The notes: generated from the letters alone by a model not told the origin. A stretch of 64,000 nucleotides of DNA from Chitinophagaceae bacterium (GCA_017307755.1 JAFKGQ010000008.1:372001-436000); one strand, 5' to 3'; positions 26,157-35,823 are shown, counted from the stretch's first letter. Numbers and translations are program-made.

Positions 26157-26189
26157 AGCATACCCTGCAATAATATTGCAGGGTATGCT
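26157..26189. terminator. Perfect 16-bp inverted repeat, terminator-like
   Basis: AGCATACCCTGCAATA (26157-26172) is followed after 1 nt by its exact complement (26174-26189), then CTTTAAAAAA. It sits in the 293-bp gap between the PIN toxin and the Gam-like gene; nothing else was recognised in that gap. Without a strong T-run it may be a processed hairpin rather than a classic terminator. Confidence 0.55.
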
Positions 26190-26363
26190 CTTTAAAAAAT
26201 CGTTACCTCCTCCGCCAGGCGCCAAACTGAATTCTTGCTGCGTCTTTATTTATTAACTTCAATTCAATAGTACTTACTACCCATTAAATCTATCCTATTA
26301 CAACCTTGCGTTACAAACCATCAGTAAGCAGGGAGAATTATATAATTTTAAAAAAGTAAGACT

Positions 26364-26897
26364 ATGGCAACACGTGCGAAAAAGGTCCTGATCTCAAATG
26401 TCTCTCACGAGGAAGCAGAGCAGGCCATGGCTGTTTTTGCAAAATGCAATACCCAGCTAAAACTCATTGAATCCAGGATGGAAGAAGAAAAGCAATTGGT
26501 AGACAATAAATACCTGGGCGATATTTCCAAGCTGAAGGTTTCCATGGAAGAACAGATGGAGCTGCTGCAGGTGTATGGTCAACAATACAAGGATGGCTGG
26601 AAAGGGAAAAGTACGGAGCTCATTCATGGTAAGATAGGGTTCCGGACAGGCAACCCCAAACTTGTTAAAGACCGGAAATTTACCTGGGACGCAGTAACTG
26701 AACTGTTAAAAAAAGCTTTCCCGACCTTTGTCCGTATTAGTTATGAAATAAATAAGGAGGCATTGATCGCCTTCCGGGATAAGAAAGAATTCGCAGAGAT
26801 AAAAGAAAACTGTTATGTAGATGTGGTCCAGGACGAATCCTTCTATGTAGAGGCGAATGCAGAAGACCTATCTGTTGCCTATTCTATACATCGATGA
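26364..26897 (+). CDS. Mu Gam-like host-nuclease inhibitor protein
   Basis: A 177-residue protein resembling phage Mu Gam: long N-terminal coiled-coil helix (about 15-75, rich in E/K/Q: L-K-L-I-E-S-R-M-E-E-E-K), then G-K-I-G-F-R-T-G-N-P-K-L and W-D-A-V-T-E-L-L-K-K-A-F-P-T-F-V-R, and the end segment I-K-E-N-C-Y-V-D-V-V-Q-D-E-S-F-Y-V-E. Gam binds DNA ends and blocks exonucleases; it is Ku-like. No Mu transposase, portal or other phage gene is nearby, so this is an orphan. Its own promoter must be in the gap upstream. Confidence 0.8.
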   Translation: MATRAKKVLISNVSHEEAEQAMAVFAKCNTQLKLIESRMEEEKQLVDNKYLGDISKLKVSMEEQMELLQVYGQQYKDGWKGKSTELIHGKIGFRTGNPKLVKDRKFTWDAVTELLKKAFPTFVRISYEINKEALIAFRDKKEFAEIKENCYVDVVQDESFYVEANAEDLSVAYSIHR

Positions 26898-26958
26898 GCC
26901 CAACTTAATAATGAAAGGCTCCTAACGGAGTGTCAAATTGCGTCCACATAAAGCCAAG

Positions 26959-27396
26959 TTACAGCATAATTGGTCGATAGGTTATGATTGTTTGAGCCAT
27001 CTCTTCAACTGGCATGCTTTTTCCAATCAAACTCATTACTTTATCTCCATATGCAAAATTATTTATAACAAGATTAATGTAATAATCTGAATACGTATCA
27101 TTGCTTATAATGAGATCAAGAATTTCAATTAAGTCTTCCTTCGATATTTTAATATTTCTATTTTCTGGAAGTGAAATATTGAAGATCATATTCTCCGCGT
27201 CTGTCCATCCCCAGTATTCGTAAAAATATTCTATATCGTAAGACTTTTCAACATACGAATTTAACTCTTGCAGTATATTAATTGCCTCTGATTTGTTGCC
27301 GGTATTTATATGCTTCTCTATTTGAAAGAATAACTGTGAGACTTTCTCTTTTCTTTCTTCTGCTAATTTAATGTTTGGCAATAGTGCATTTTCCAT
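26959..27396 (-). CDS. Hypothetical protein
   Basis: A 145-residue acidic helical protein, starting at the ATG at 27396 (an upstream in-frame start would add a poorly conserved hydrophobic stretch). It contains I-L-Q-E-L-N-S-Y-V-E-K-S, Y-F-Y-E-Y-W-G-W-T-D-A-E-N-M and D-L-I-E-I-L-D-L-I-I-S-N. No catalytic motif is visible. The size, acidity and lone position resemble immunity proteins of contact toxins, but no toxin lies nearby, so this is only a comparison. It is followed by nothing on the same strand and preceded by the GNAT gene. Confidence 0.6.
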   Translation of the reverse strand: MENALLPNIKLAEERKEKVSQLFFQIEKHINTGNKSEAINILQELNSYVEKSYDIEYFYEYWGWTDAENMIFNISLPENRNIKISKEDLIEILDLIISNDTYSDYYINLVINNFAYGDKVMSLIGKSMPVEEMAQTIITYRPIML

Positions 27397-27470
27397 GTCT
27401 TGGTATTGATCCGAAATTTGGTAAAATCTAACAAAAAAGAGGGAAACCGAGCAAAAAATCAACTTTTGCC

Positions 27471-27956
27471 CTACAATTTTCTATACATGATATAAGCATT
27501 TATCAATCCACCCCTCCTATGATTGAATGCTTCCGGGATCTCACCAATTATACTGAATCCCAACTTTTGCCATAGTTGTACGGCCCTGACATTGCTTTTG
27601 ATTACGAAGTTAAATTGCATCGCTTTATATCCTATTCGTCTGGCTTCTTCCAAGGAGAATTCCCCCATCCTTTTTCCAACGCCCTGACCGGAGGCCTTCG
27701 GTGAAGTCATATAAGCCGCGTTGGCGATGTGAGAGCCGAGGTCCGGTTGATTGTCTTTAATCAGAAATGTACCTACGATCTCTCCGTTCAAAAGTGCTAC
27801 GAAAGTATATTTATCCTGTGCAAGCCAATATCCCAGCATTTTCTCTTTTGACGAAGCAGGATCAAAAACATAGGTATCTCCTGTTCTGATCACTTCCTCA
27901 ATAATATTCCAGACTTCATCTGCGTCTGTTGCCTCTGCTTTTCTGATCTCAATCAT
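27471..27956 (-). CDS. GNAT-family N-acetyltransferase
   Basis: A 161-residue acetyl-CoA-dependent transferase. The acetyl-CoA loop is the G-Q-G-V-G-K-R-M motif in S-P-K-A-S-G-Q-G-V-G-K, followed by the helix E-F-S-L-E-E-A-R-R-I-G-Y; the later N-V-R-A-V-Q-L-W-Q-K-L-G-F is motif B. The substrate is unknown; phosphinothricin-type and ribosomal-protein types look similar. It lies upstream of the hypothetical gene on the same strand. Confidence 0.88.
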   Translation of the reverse strand: MIEIRKAEATDADEVWNIIEEVIRTGDTYVFDPASSKEKMLGYWLAQDKYTFVALLNGEIVGTFLIKDNQPDLGSHIANAAYMTSPKASGQGVGKRMGEFSLEEARRIGYKAMQFNFVIKSNVRAVQLWQKLGFSIIGEIPEAFNHRRGGLINAYIMYRKL

Positions 27957-28029
27957 AGCTTAAGTTTAGGTTTATAGGTATTGAAAATATCCCGGGAAGT
28001 TTTGTGCAAATTTAAGAGAAAGGCCGATG

Positions 28030-28059
28030 GCAATTTGTGAGCATAATATTACAAATTGC
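28030..28059. repeat. 9-bp perfect inverted repeat with 12-bp spacer (operator-like)
   Basis: GCAATTTGT (28030-28038) and ACAAATTGC (28051-28059) are exact complements. It lies in the 267-bp gap between the divergent GNAT gene and the propeller gene at 28224 and could be an operator of either. Confidence 0.5.
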
Positions 28060-28086
28060 GGATGCGGGTAATTGACGTTGCGGGCC

Positions 28087-28141
28087 GGAGGGGACAACCT
28101 TCGAACATTTTTGTTAAAGATCTATTGAAAATCAATGACTT
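28087..28141. repeat. Dispersed 55-bp repeat, left copy
   Basis: GGAGGGG followed, 9 bp later, by a 39-bp segment (28103-28141) that agrees at 36 of 39 positions with 38402-38440. Both copies are in the same orientation, about 10.3 kb apart, and bracket the block 28.2-38.3 kb. A small internal palindrome ATTGA-AAA-TCAAT is present. Confidence 0.7.
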
Positions 28142-28223
28142 CATAAATAAGCGATAGGCCTCAGTGGAATGTGTATTTATTTATTAATTTAATAAGCAAT
28201 GTTGGATAAAATTCGTTTTTATT

Positions 28224-29237
28224 ATGAAATATGCACATTTATATTCTTTGTTCTTTATGTTTATTTTTTGTTCCTCCAGTCAGGGACAAACCAAAACTCA
28301 TCTGCCAACAGGCAATACCAGGTTCAAAACCAAAGACGTAATCACCAGCTACGGACCGAACACAATGGTTCGTAACATCAAACGAGATAGAAAGGGCAAC
28401 ATTTGGATTGCAGCTGCATATGGAGGTGTTTTTCGATACGATGGAAAATCTTTTACCAATATTACAAGTAAAGTGATTTCGGCCCGCTTCTGGAATGTTC
28501 TGGAAGATCGACATGGAAATCTTTGGTTCTCTTCTACAGATTCAGGTGTTTATTATTACCATGGAAAATCCTTTCGAAATTTCACAACTGAGGAGGGACT
28601 TGCCAACAATCAGGTTATATGTATTTATGAAGATAAAGCCGGCAATCTTTGGTTCGGTACTGGAGGTGGAGTAAGCCGTTACGATGGGAAATCCTTTCGA
28701 AATTTTACAACTAAAGAAGGGCTTTCCAATAATGATGTTACTACTATCATTGAAGACAAAACAGGGAAATTCTGGTTTGGCACAAGGGGTGACGCCTGTT
28801 CTTATGATGGAAAAACATTTACCGTATTCAAAAATAAAGATGGCAAACCCTTTAACAACGTTTGGTCGATAATCGAAGATAAAAAAGGAAATATTTGGCT
28901 CGGTGGAAGTGATGGCCTTTGGCGATATGACGGCAGTAAATTCACCAATTTCACACAGAATTTTGTTGGTTATATCTACGAAGATAAAAAAGGAGATATC
29001 TGGACTAGTTCACAAACGGTCAATGGGTGGGTACTTTCCCGTTATGATGAAAAGTCTTTGTCTGATGAAAGGCCAACTGTCACCGAAGTAAGATCAGAAG
29101 ATGAAGTAACCAGAAGAATGATTTTCGGGATTTCAGAAGCTCGTGATGGAAGTATTTGGTTTGGCGCTTTAAACGGCGTGCATCGTTATGATGGGAATAC
29201 CATCTCCGACTTTAAAGGTAAAGAGGTTCAAAAATAA
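28224..29237 (+). CDS. Exported two-component-regulator propeller protein without kinase domain
   Basis: A 337-residue protein with signal peptide (hydrophobic core then S-S-S-Q-G-Q) and about seven Reg_prop-type repeats. Each has the pattern D-x-x-G-N-(I/L)-W-F-G followed by R-Y-D-G-K-S-F. This is the sensor part found in hybrid two-component systems, here as a stand-alone protein. It would be periplasmic or surface-exposed and might be a carbohydrate-binding propeller. The coding sequence is AT-richer than genes around it. A full propeller kinase follows on the same strand after 139 bp. Confidence 0.8.
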   Translation: MKYAHLYSLFFMFIFCSSSQGQTKTHLPTGNTRFKTKDVITSYGPNTMVRNIKRDRKGNIWIAAAYGGVFRYDGKSFTNITSKVISARFWNVLEDRHGNLWFSSTDSGVYYYHGKSFRNFTTEEGLANNQVICIYEDKAGNLWFGTGGGVSRYDGKSFRNFTTKEGLSNNDVTTIIEDKTGKFWFGTRGDACSYDGKTFTVFKNKDGKPFNNVWSIIEDKKGNIWLGGSDGLWRYDGSKFTNFTQNFVGYIYEDKKGDIWTSSQTVNGWVLSRYDEKSLSDERPTVTEVRSEDEVTRRMIFGISEARDGSIWFGALNGVHRYDGNTISDFKGKEVQK

Positions 29238-29376
29238 CTTGTTACGGAATTCCCTTGTTAATTTGCTCCATTTGCTAATTTTAGGAACCAGGTATTGCCG
29301 GAAAATCGTTCCTTAGCACCAGGCAGCTCCATTGGGCAATTCGACCTGATTGCCTGGCGCTCCTTTATTTTTAAAT

Positions 29377-32300
29377 ATGAAGCCAATCGTCCTCCTGCTG
29401 GGAATATTATGGGCTAGCGTCCAAGCCGTTGTTGGACAGCAATTTCAATACAGCTTTTACACAGAAAAGGACGGGCTGAGCAATAAGGCCGTTTCCAGTC
29501 TGGCCATCGACCAGCAAGGTTTTTTATGGGTGGGAACTTCATTCGGCCTCAACCGGTTTGACGGTAATGAATTCGAGCAGTTCTATAACGACCCGGCAGA
29601 CAGCGGGTCTATTGCGGACAATAATATCCAGACGCTCTTCATGGATGCGGAGAGCAGGCTGTGGATCGGCACCAACGCCGGGATTAGCCTTTACCACCCG
29701 CAGGCCCATCGTTTCAGCAATTATACACCCGGCTCTGACGGATTGGCCCAGCGCGGCATCAGCTTTGGCGCTTTATGCGAAGACCCTGCCGGTAATATAT
29801 GGGTCGGCATGAGAAATGAATTATTGATCTTTCATCCTGCCGACCACCGGTTCATTTCCAGCGGCTGGGGTAACTACGCGGCTGCTGTGGCGCCTGCCAA
29901 TGGCAATCGCGGCAGGGTGATCGTACTCGGGTTGATCAAAAAAGATCGGGACGAATTATGGATACTGAGCACCTATGGTTTGTTCAGCGTCAATACGGGC
30001 ACGAGAGAGTTCCATTATTATCCTTGCCGGGATATGGAGGATTTCTACGGCTGCCGCCTGAACTATGCCGACAACCTTGGAAATGTCTGGATCACGGCTC
30101 TGGGAAATAACTTGCTCTCCTTTAACATCCGTACGGGCCTATGGAGCTGTTATCACGTAGGTCCAGGTCCTTCTTCCAGTGCTTATTCTCCTGGGATTGT
30201 ACGGTTTTCCGGTGACACGCTCATGTATAAATCCCCGAATGCCTTTGTATTATTCGACGCGGCCAGGAAAAAAACTTTCCCCCCGATGCCCTACGGACAG
30301 GCGGAAACCGGCTATTTCAAAGATGCGTCCTTCAATACTCTTATTCACTCGCCCGATATGATATGGCTGGGTACTAGCAATGGGCTGGCCAGGACGCGGA
30401 CCTCAAAAGAGTTGTTACGCTTTGTCCCTTTGACGGAGAAGGGAAATACCGCCAGGGTTTTCAGTATCCCCTACAATAACGATCTCCTCTTCAGCAGTTT
30501 CCAAAAGGGATTTACTACCTATCTTGTCAGCAAGGGTCGCCTTCCTGATCCCGTTCGCATAGCCACCGGCGGTACCCTGCACAGTTCCTATCAATTTTAT
30601 GCCGTGGACAGAAAAGGCAGGTATTACGTGAATGATGATGAACATTTCTACAGCTATGATCCTCTGAGCAATCTGGCCAGCCTTATTCCCTTTCCCCCAA
30701 AGGAGAATCCCGGAGTTGCCTATGATGTCCGTAATATGGTTGTCGACCGGGATGGAATGGTATGGATCAGGACCCTGGGACAAGGCATCCTGGTCTACGA
30801 CCCCGGCAGGAACATCGTCTCAGGCCAGCGGGAGATCCCGCTGACGAAGAATAAGGAAGTGAATGCCTTATATTACGACAGCCTGACGAATACTATCTGG
30901 GCTGCGGAAGAGTTCAATGGTGTGTACGTGTATGATGTCGGCAAAAAGCAGACCCGGCATTTAGCCCTGACTAAACCCGGCTCACAAAGAAGCGGTTCGA
31001 TTGCAGGCATAACAGGCGATGGCAATGGGAATATATGGCTGATCGATCTGCAGGCAGGCCTGGTGGAATACAACCATGCACGGCAAAGCTTCAGCCGATA
31101 CACGGTCAACGATGGGCTGGCTTCTAATAATTGTTATGGGCTGGTCCGAGATTCCAGGGGTATGATCTGGATCAATACGGATGAGGGATTGACGGAATAC
31201 GATCCCGCCGCCCATATCTTTACCAGCTTCGGCAGGAACGAGGGACTGCCCGATGCCAGGGAGAGCTATCTATCCGCCGATGCTAAGGGCAATATTTATT
31301 TCCCCTATAAGAACGGCTTTTATTCCTGGAATATCGACGCGGTCACCCCCCCATCAAGAGATGATATTCTCTATATCAGGGATATTCAATTATTTGACAC
31401 GCATTTGCCGATGGCAGCAGAATATCGTTTTTCCGCCGGCGAGAACAATATCCGGTTTCTTTTCGGGATCTTATCCTACAAAGACAGAGTACGGCCTAAG
31501 CTGGAATATAAGCTCAACAGGAATGGCTGGCTTACTGTTGATCTGCATTCCTATATCTCCTTTGCCAACCTTGCACCTGGGAGTTATGATCTCTACGTGC
31601 GGATCAAGAACGAGCAACTCAGGGATCTGCATATTACATTCCTGATCAAAAAACCCTACTGGCAAACGGTGTGGTTCCTCGGGCTAATCCTGGCGGCAAT
31701 TGCCGGCTCGGTCATCCTCATTAACAGGGTTCGGCTCCAGCGGGAAAGGAAGGAATCAAGCCTGCGGGAGAAAATAATGGAATCCGAAATGTCGGCCCTG
31801 AGGAGCCAGATGAACCCGCATTTCATTTTCAACACCCTCAACAGCATCAACAGCTATATTATCGAAAATAAAAAGGACGAGGCGAGCGATTACCTGAGCG
31901 ATTTCAGCAAGCTGATGCGGCTGATCTTGGACCATAGTAAAAAAAGAACGATCACCCTTACCGATGAATTATATGCTCTTAAACTGTATATTGAGCTGGA
32001 ATCGAGAAGGCTGGACTCCTCTTTCGATTATTCCATCGAAATAGGCCCGGCTGTGGACGCGGACTCCATCACCATGCCCCCGCTGGTGATCCAGCCCTTC
32101 GTTGAGAACGCCATCTGGCACGGTCTGAGAGGAAGGAAGTCGGGCGGCCATATTACGATCCGGATCAATCGTTACAATTATGGTATCCTGATCCTGGTAG
32201 AGGATGACGGCATCGGAAGGACAGCCGCAGGGAACCTGCAAAATAAGATCGAAGGGGATTCGTTCGGATCTACGGCTACCACCCAACGCATCTTACTTAA

Positions 32301-32400
32301 CGATCCCCTATCGAAAGTGGTTATAGAAGATCTTTATACGACAGAGAACATGGCCGCAGGAACAAGGGTATCTATTTATGTCAATCAAAACAGCCGGTGA
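29377..32400 (+). CDS. Propeller sensor histidine kinase (Reg_prop, Y_Y_Y, LytS-type kinase)
   Basis: A 1007-residue membrane kinase. Signal peptide from the ATG at 29377 (M-K-P-I-V-L-L-L-G-I-L-W), then a large periplasmic region of Reg_prop repeats (such as I-D-Q-Q-G-F-L-W-V-G-T and D-G-N-G-N-I-W-L-I-D). A Y_Y_Y domain follows (around 665-745), then one transmembrane helix (W-F-L-G-L-I-L-A-A-I-A-G-S-V-I-L-I). The cytoplasmic His_kinase domain contains M-N-P-H-F-I-F-N-T-L-N-S-I-N and P-P-L-V-I-Q-P-F-V-E-N-A-I-W-H-G-L. It is coupled to the response regulator 1 bp downstream. The ligand is unknown. Confidence 0.92.
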   Translation: MKPIVLLLGILWASVQAVVGQQFQYSFYTEKDGLSNKAVSSLAIDQQGFLWVGTSFGLNRFDGNEFEQFYNDPADSGSIADNNIQTLFMDAESRLWIGTNAGISLYHPQAHRFSNYTPGSDGLAQRGISFGALCEDPAGNIWVGMRNELLIFHPADHRFISSGWGNYAAAVAPANGNRGRVIVLGLIKKDRDELWILSTYGLFSVNTGTREFHYYPCRDMEDFYGCRLNYADNLGNVWITALGNNLLSFNIRTGLWSCYHVGPGPSSSAYSPGIVRFSGDTLMYKSPNAFVLFDAARKKTFPPMPYGQAETGYFKDASFNTLIHSPDMIWLGTSNGLARTRTSKELLRFVPLTEKGNTARVFSIPYNNDLLFSSFQKGFTTYLVSKGRLPDPVRIATGGTLHSSYQFYAVDRKGRYYVNDDEHFYSYDPLSNLASLIPFPPKENPGVAYDVRNMVVDRDGMVWIRTLGQGILVYDPGRNIVSGQREIPLTKNKEVNALYYDSLTNTIWAAEEFNGVYVYDVGKKQTRHLALTKPGSQRSGSIAGITGDGNGNIWLIDLQAGLVEYNHARQSFSRYTVNDGLASNNCYGLVRDSRGMIWINTDEGLTEYDPAAHIFTSFGRNEGLPDARESYLSADAKGNIYFPYKNGFYSWNIDAVTPPSRDDILYIRDIQLFDTHLPMAAEYRFSAGENNIRFLFGILSYKDRVRPKLEYKLNRNGWLTVDLHSYISFANLAPGSYDLYVRIKNEQLRDLHITFLIKKPYWQTVWFLGLILAAIAGSVILINRVRLQRERKESSLREKIMESEMSALRSQMNPHFIFNTLNSINSYIIENKKDEASDYLSDFSKLMRLILDHSKKRTITLTDELYALKLYIELESRRLDSSFDYSIEIGPAVDADSITMPPLVIQPFVENAIWHGLRGRKSGGHITIRINRYNYGILILVEDDGIGRTAAGNLQNKIEGDSFGSTATTQRILLNDPLSKVVIEDLYTTENMAAGTRVSIYVNQNSR

Positions 32401-32401
32401 T

Positions 32402-33157
32402 ATGGAACAAGCGATCATACGTGCAGCGATCATCGATGATGAAATGCATTGCATAAAGACCCTGCGTTATCAGCTGGAGCAGAAATTCACTGATATCGAG
32501 ATCGTATTCGTGACCACCGATAGTCAACAGGCAAGATCATTGGCCATTGAGCTGAAACCGGATCTTCTCTTCCTTGATATCGAAATGCCGGGAATGAACG
32601 GATTACAATTCCTGGCCCAATTCGCTGAAATTCCTTTCAGAGTAATTTTTACCACGGCCTATGATCAATACGCGATAAAGGCCATCCGCCTGAATGCCCT
32701 GGATTATCTGCTGAAGCCGGTTGACCGGAATGAGCTGGAGCTGGCCATTGAAAAGTTCAGGCAGGAAAGGGACCTGACAAATAAGGAACAAGTTGCACAG
32801 CTGCATCTGTTCAGGGAAAATAAGATCAGGGATACGATCGCCCTTTCCTCCGCACAGGGCCTTTACTTTGTTAAGCTCGGGGAGATCATGTACATGGAAG
32901 GGGACAATTGCTATACGCATGTGGTGATGAAGGACGGAAAGAAATACCTGGTCAGCAAAACATTGGCCAATTTTGACGATCTCTTGACCGGGGACGGCAG
33001 CTTTTTCCGGGCCCATAAATCCTTTATCATCAACCTTAACTATATTAAGCAATATATCCGTGGCGACGGAGGGGAAATAAAGATGGCCGACGATAAGAGC
33101 ATTTCGCTCAGCCGCAACAAAAAAGAGGACTTCCTGCGGCTTTTTATTAAACTGTGA
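32402..33157 (+). CDS. LytTR-family response regulator (partner of the propeller kinase)
   Basis: About 251 residues, starting at ATG 32402, 1 bp after the kinase stop; an alternative ATG at 32378 overlaps the kinase gene. Receiver: D12/D13, phospho-acceptor D in L-L-F-L-D-I-E-M-P-G-M-N-G, T-T-A and K in Y-L-L-K-P-V-D. The LytTR domain has I-M-Y-M-E-G-D-N-C-Y-T-H, F-F-R-A-H-K-S-F-I-I-N and I-S-L-S-R-N-K-K-E-D-F. Possible targets are the exported-protein genes that start at 33289, but this is only positional. Confidence 0.93.
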   Translation: MEQAIIRAAIIDDEMHCIKTLRYQLEQKFTDIEIVFVTTDSQQARSLAIELKPDLLFLDIEMPGMNGLQFLAQFAEIPFRVIFTTAYDQYAIKAIRLNALDYLLKPVDRNELELAIEKFRQERDLTNKEQVAQLHLFRENKIRDTIALSSAQGLYFVKLGEIMYMEGDNCYTHVVMKDGKKYLVSKTLANFDDLLTGDGSFFRAHKSFIINLNYIKQYIRGDGGEIKMADDKSISLSRNKKEDFLRLFIKL

Positions 33158-33288
33158 TTGCCTTATTCAAACCCACTGTTCACTAAAAGGGGCAGGAACT
33201 GACAAGGGGAATCGTTCTTTTTACGGTAAATAATCCCGTTATGAGCCGTTTCCCCAACCCACGCAGCATCACCCCTGCCACAGGCCCA

Positions 33289-34815
33289 ATGCGTCCCCAC
33301 AGACGCACCTGTCCCAATCGCTCCCTTTTTTACCTATGCCTGCTGCTGTTGACTGTCATCGGCTGCCAAAAAAATCCTGTACCACCAACTCCGGCGCCTG
33401 CGGTTAGTGCTATCAACCCTTCTTCAGGCTACGCCGGAACATTAGTAACTATCACGGGAAATAATTTCAGCACAACTGCATCTGATAATACAGTTAAATT
33501 TAATGGCGTTGCAGCAACTGTGAACAGCGCCAGCGCAACATCTCTGGTTGTTGTAGCGCCATCAGGGGCTACTACGGGCAATATATCGGTAACTACCTCC
33601 GGAGGCACTGCATCCGGCCCTGTTTTTACTTATATAGTGGTTGTGCCTCCTGCTGTCAGCTCTATCAGCCCTATTTCCGGCGCTGCAAACACCATAGTTA
33701 CCATTAACGGGTCAAATTTTAAAACAACTCCAACTGATAATACCGTAAAGTTTAATGGCGTTGCAGCAACTGTACAAACGGCTACGGCAACAACGCTTAC
33801 AGTGTTGGCGCCATCAGCAGGCACCACTGGCGCCATAACAGTTACTACAGTTGATGGAACTGCTACCGGGCCAACATTTACATACGTGGTTGCGCAGAAT
33901 GTTTACGTGGTAGGCAGAAGCAGTTCCGGCCCGGCATACTGGGTAAATGGCGTGCGCACTGATATGCCATCTGATTGTCTTGAGGCTAATGCTATTTTTG
34001 TTGATGGGGCAGATATATACATCGCCGGAGCAGATGCAAACGGGCCTAAATACTGGAAAAACGGAGCGGGTGTAAGCCTTCCAATGACAGCCGGGCATAA
34101 CGGTGGAAGAGCTAAATCTATTTTTGTAAGCGGGTCGGATGTATATATATGCGGTTATGATATGATCAACGGTGCCTATGCACTTCCGCGTTGCTGGAAG
34201 AATGGCACAGCGCTTACTGTGTCATTAAGCAGCGGTAATATCAGCGCGGGCTTACCTGTTGTACTTGGATTCGCTTATTCTGTATTTGTGTCGGGCGCTG
34301 ATGTTTACCTTGCAGGTTCGCAAGCGCCATCCAGCGGGAATCAGGTAGTAACTTATTGGAAGAATGGCACACCCTTTCCTTTAACCGACGGCACTACAGT
34401 GGCCGAGGCCAAAAGCGTTTTCGTTTCAGGAAATGATGTCTACCTGGCAGGTTTTATCCAGGGTGCTGCTACGAGTGCATATTATTGGAAAAATGGGACA
34501 GCTGTTCCTCTTACAATAAACACAACTTCTTCAAATTGCACTCCCGAATCTATCTATGTTTCGTCCACAGGAGATGTGTATGTATCCGGGGAAGTCCGGT
34601 ACCTGGCCAAATACTGGAAGAATGGGGGTATGTATGATTTGACTACAACCACGCCGGGTAACGGCATATCCGAGCCGGCTTTTTCAATAACAGGAAATGG
34701 ACCGGATATATACATCGCGGGTACAGCGACAGGCCAGGGTACCGGCTATTGGAAAAACGGGAATTTTAATGTGCTTCCGGCTGCACAATATGTATATGGC
34801 ATAGTTATAAAATAA
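33289..34815 (+). CDS. Lipoprotein with two IPT/TIG domains and a seven-repeat propeller-like domain
   Basis: About 508 residues. The ATG at 33289 gives a lipoprotein signal (C-L-L-L-L-T-V-I-G-C). Two tandem IPT/TIG domains follow (each with I-N/S-P-x-S-G, G-T-L-V-T-I-T-G and N-T-V-K-F-N-G-V-A-A-T-V), near-identical in parts, which also makes a DNA repeat around 33480-33880. The rest consists of seven units of the type V-Y-(I/L)-A-G ... Y-W-K-N-G, consistent with a seven-bladed beta-propeller. It would be a surface or periplasmic binding protein. An earlier ATG at 33241 would add 16 residues. Confidence 0.8.
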   Translation: MRPHRRTCPNRSLFYLCLLLLTVIGCQKNPVPPTPAPAVSAINPSSGYAGTLVTITGNNFSTTASDNTVKFNGVAATVNSASATSLVVVAPSGATTGNISVTTSGGTASGPVFTYIVVVPPAVSSISPISGAANTIVTINGSNFKTTPTDNTVKFNGVAATVQTATATTLTVLAPSAGTTGAITVTTVDGTATGPTFTYVVAQNVYVVGRSSSGPAYWVNGVRTDMPSDCLEANAIFVDGADIYIAGADANGPKYWKNGAGVSLPMTAGHNGGRAKSIFVSGSDVYICGYDMINGAYALPRCWKNGTALTVSLSSGNISAGLPVVLGFAYSVFVSGADVYLAGSQAPSSGNQVVTYWKNGTPFPLTDGTTVAEAKSVFVSGNDVYLAGFIQGAATSAYYWKNGTAVPLTINTTSSNCTPESIYVSSTGDVYVSGEVRYLAKYWKNGGMYDLTTTTPGNGISEPAFSITGNGPDIYIAGTATGQGTGYWKNGNFNVLPAAQYVYGIVIK

Positions 34816-34827
34816 ATTATAAGTGCA

Positions 34828-35823
34828 ATGAAAAAGAATATCATTTTATTAATGCTTATTATTTGCGTGTCGAAAATAATGAAAGCGCAAAACGTAGGCA
34901 TCGGCACTACGGCACCTGTTTATCCGCTGCATTTACAGACACCCGGAAATGTAAACAGTTGGGGACTGATGCATACTAATGGCAACGTGTATCTTGGATC
35001 TTTCATTTATAGCAATGGCGTTGCAGAATTTGGCACAAGGTCGAATCATCCATTATGGTTTTTTACAAATAACAGTGATGCGCCGCCCGCCCTTTCAATC
35101 AGTTCAACGGGGCAATTTGTGGGAATTAATACGACTTCTCCACAAACGCACCTTGACATTTACGGCAGCAATACGCAGTTACGCCTGACTGACAACTCAA
35201 CTGCCAATAGTACTACAATATCACGATATACCAACCGCCTGGAAATTCAAACGCCCGATATATTCCAGGTGGCGATGGGCACTACCGCCAACCCCAGCTT
35301 CATCATAAAATCCAATGGCTATATCGGCATAGGCGATAATTCACCGGTGAACAAAGTACAGATAGGAACAATCCTTGGCTTCAGCGGGAACGATCTAGCT
35401 ATTGGCGATAATGGCAAGGGTATGTCTTTTTATCAAAGCAGCACGGCATCCATTTGGTACAGCAATACTAATTTTTCTTTAATGCCGAACGGCAGCGGCG
35501 GTAACGTTGGCATTGGCACATTAAATCCGGCTTATCCATTGTCAGTTAATGGAACTATTCAAAGCAAGGAAGTGCGTGTGGAAACTGGATGGGCAGATTT
35601 TGTTTTTGACGAACATTATGAATTGCCTTCGCTTGATTCAGTGGAAATTTTCACAAAACAGAATAAGCATTTGCCGGGCATACCCTCAGCGGAAGAAATA
35701 AAAAAGAACGGATTGGCGGTTGGTGAATTACAAACCAAAATGATGCAGAAAATTGAAGAGTTAACGCTTTACACCATCGAATTGAAAAAAGAGATCAATG
35801 AACTTAAAGCAAGTAAAAAATGA
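34828..35823 (+). CDS. Exported tail-fibre-like protein
   Basis: A 331-residue protein with signal peptide (M-K-K-N-I-I-L-L-M-L ... K-A-Q). It contains repeated N-V-G-I-G-T words and the C-terminal region D-E-H-Y-E-L-P-S-L-D-S-V, K-H-L-P-G-I-P-S-A and a terminal coiled coil (M-M-Q-K-I-E-E-L-T). This is a common Bacteroidota surface-protein type related to phage tail-spike/fibre proteins. It begins 12 bp after the IPT lipoprotein gene and overlaps the protease gene by 4 bp (ATGA), so all are one operon. Confidence 0.82.
   Translation: MKKNIILLMLIICVSKIMKAQNVGIGTTAPVYPLHLQTPGNVNSWGLMHTNGNVYLGSFIYSNGVAEFGTRSNHPLWFFTNNSDAPPALSISSTGQFVGINTTSPQTHLDIYGSNTQLRLTDNSTANSTTISRYTNRLEIQTPDIFQVAMGTTANPSFIIKSNGYIGIGDNSPVNKVQIGTILGFSGNDLAIGDNGKGMSFYQSSTASIWYSNTNFSLMPNGSGGNVGIGTLNPAYPLSVNGTIQSKEVRVETGWADFVFDEHYELPSLDSVEIFTKQNKHLPGIPSAEEIKKNGLAVGELQTKMMQKIEELTLYTIELKKEINELKASKK

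Noticed and set aside
28684..29091. Short alternative-frame ORFs inside the propeller gene
   Set aside because: They arise from the internal repeats of the propeller gene in another frame.
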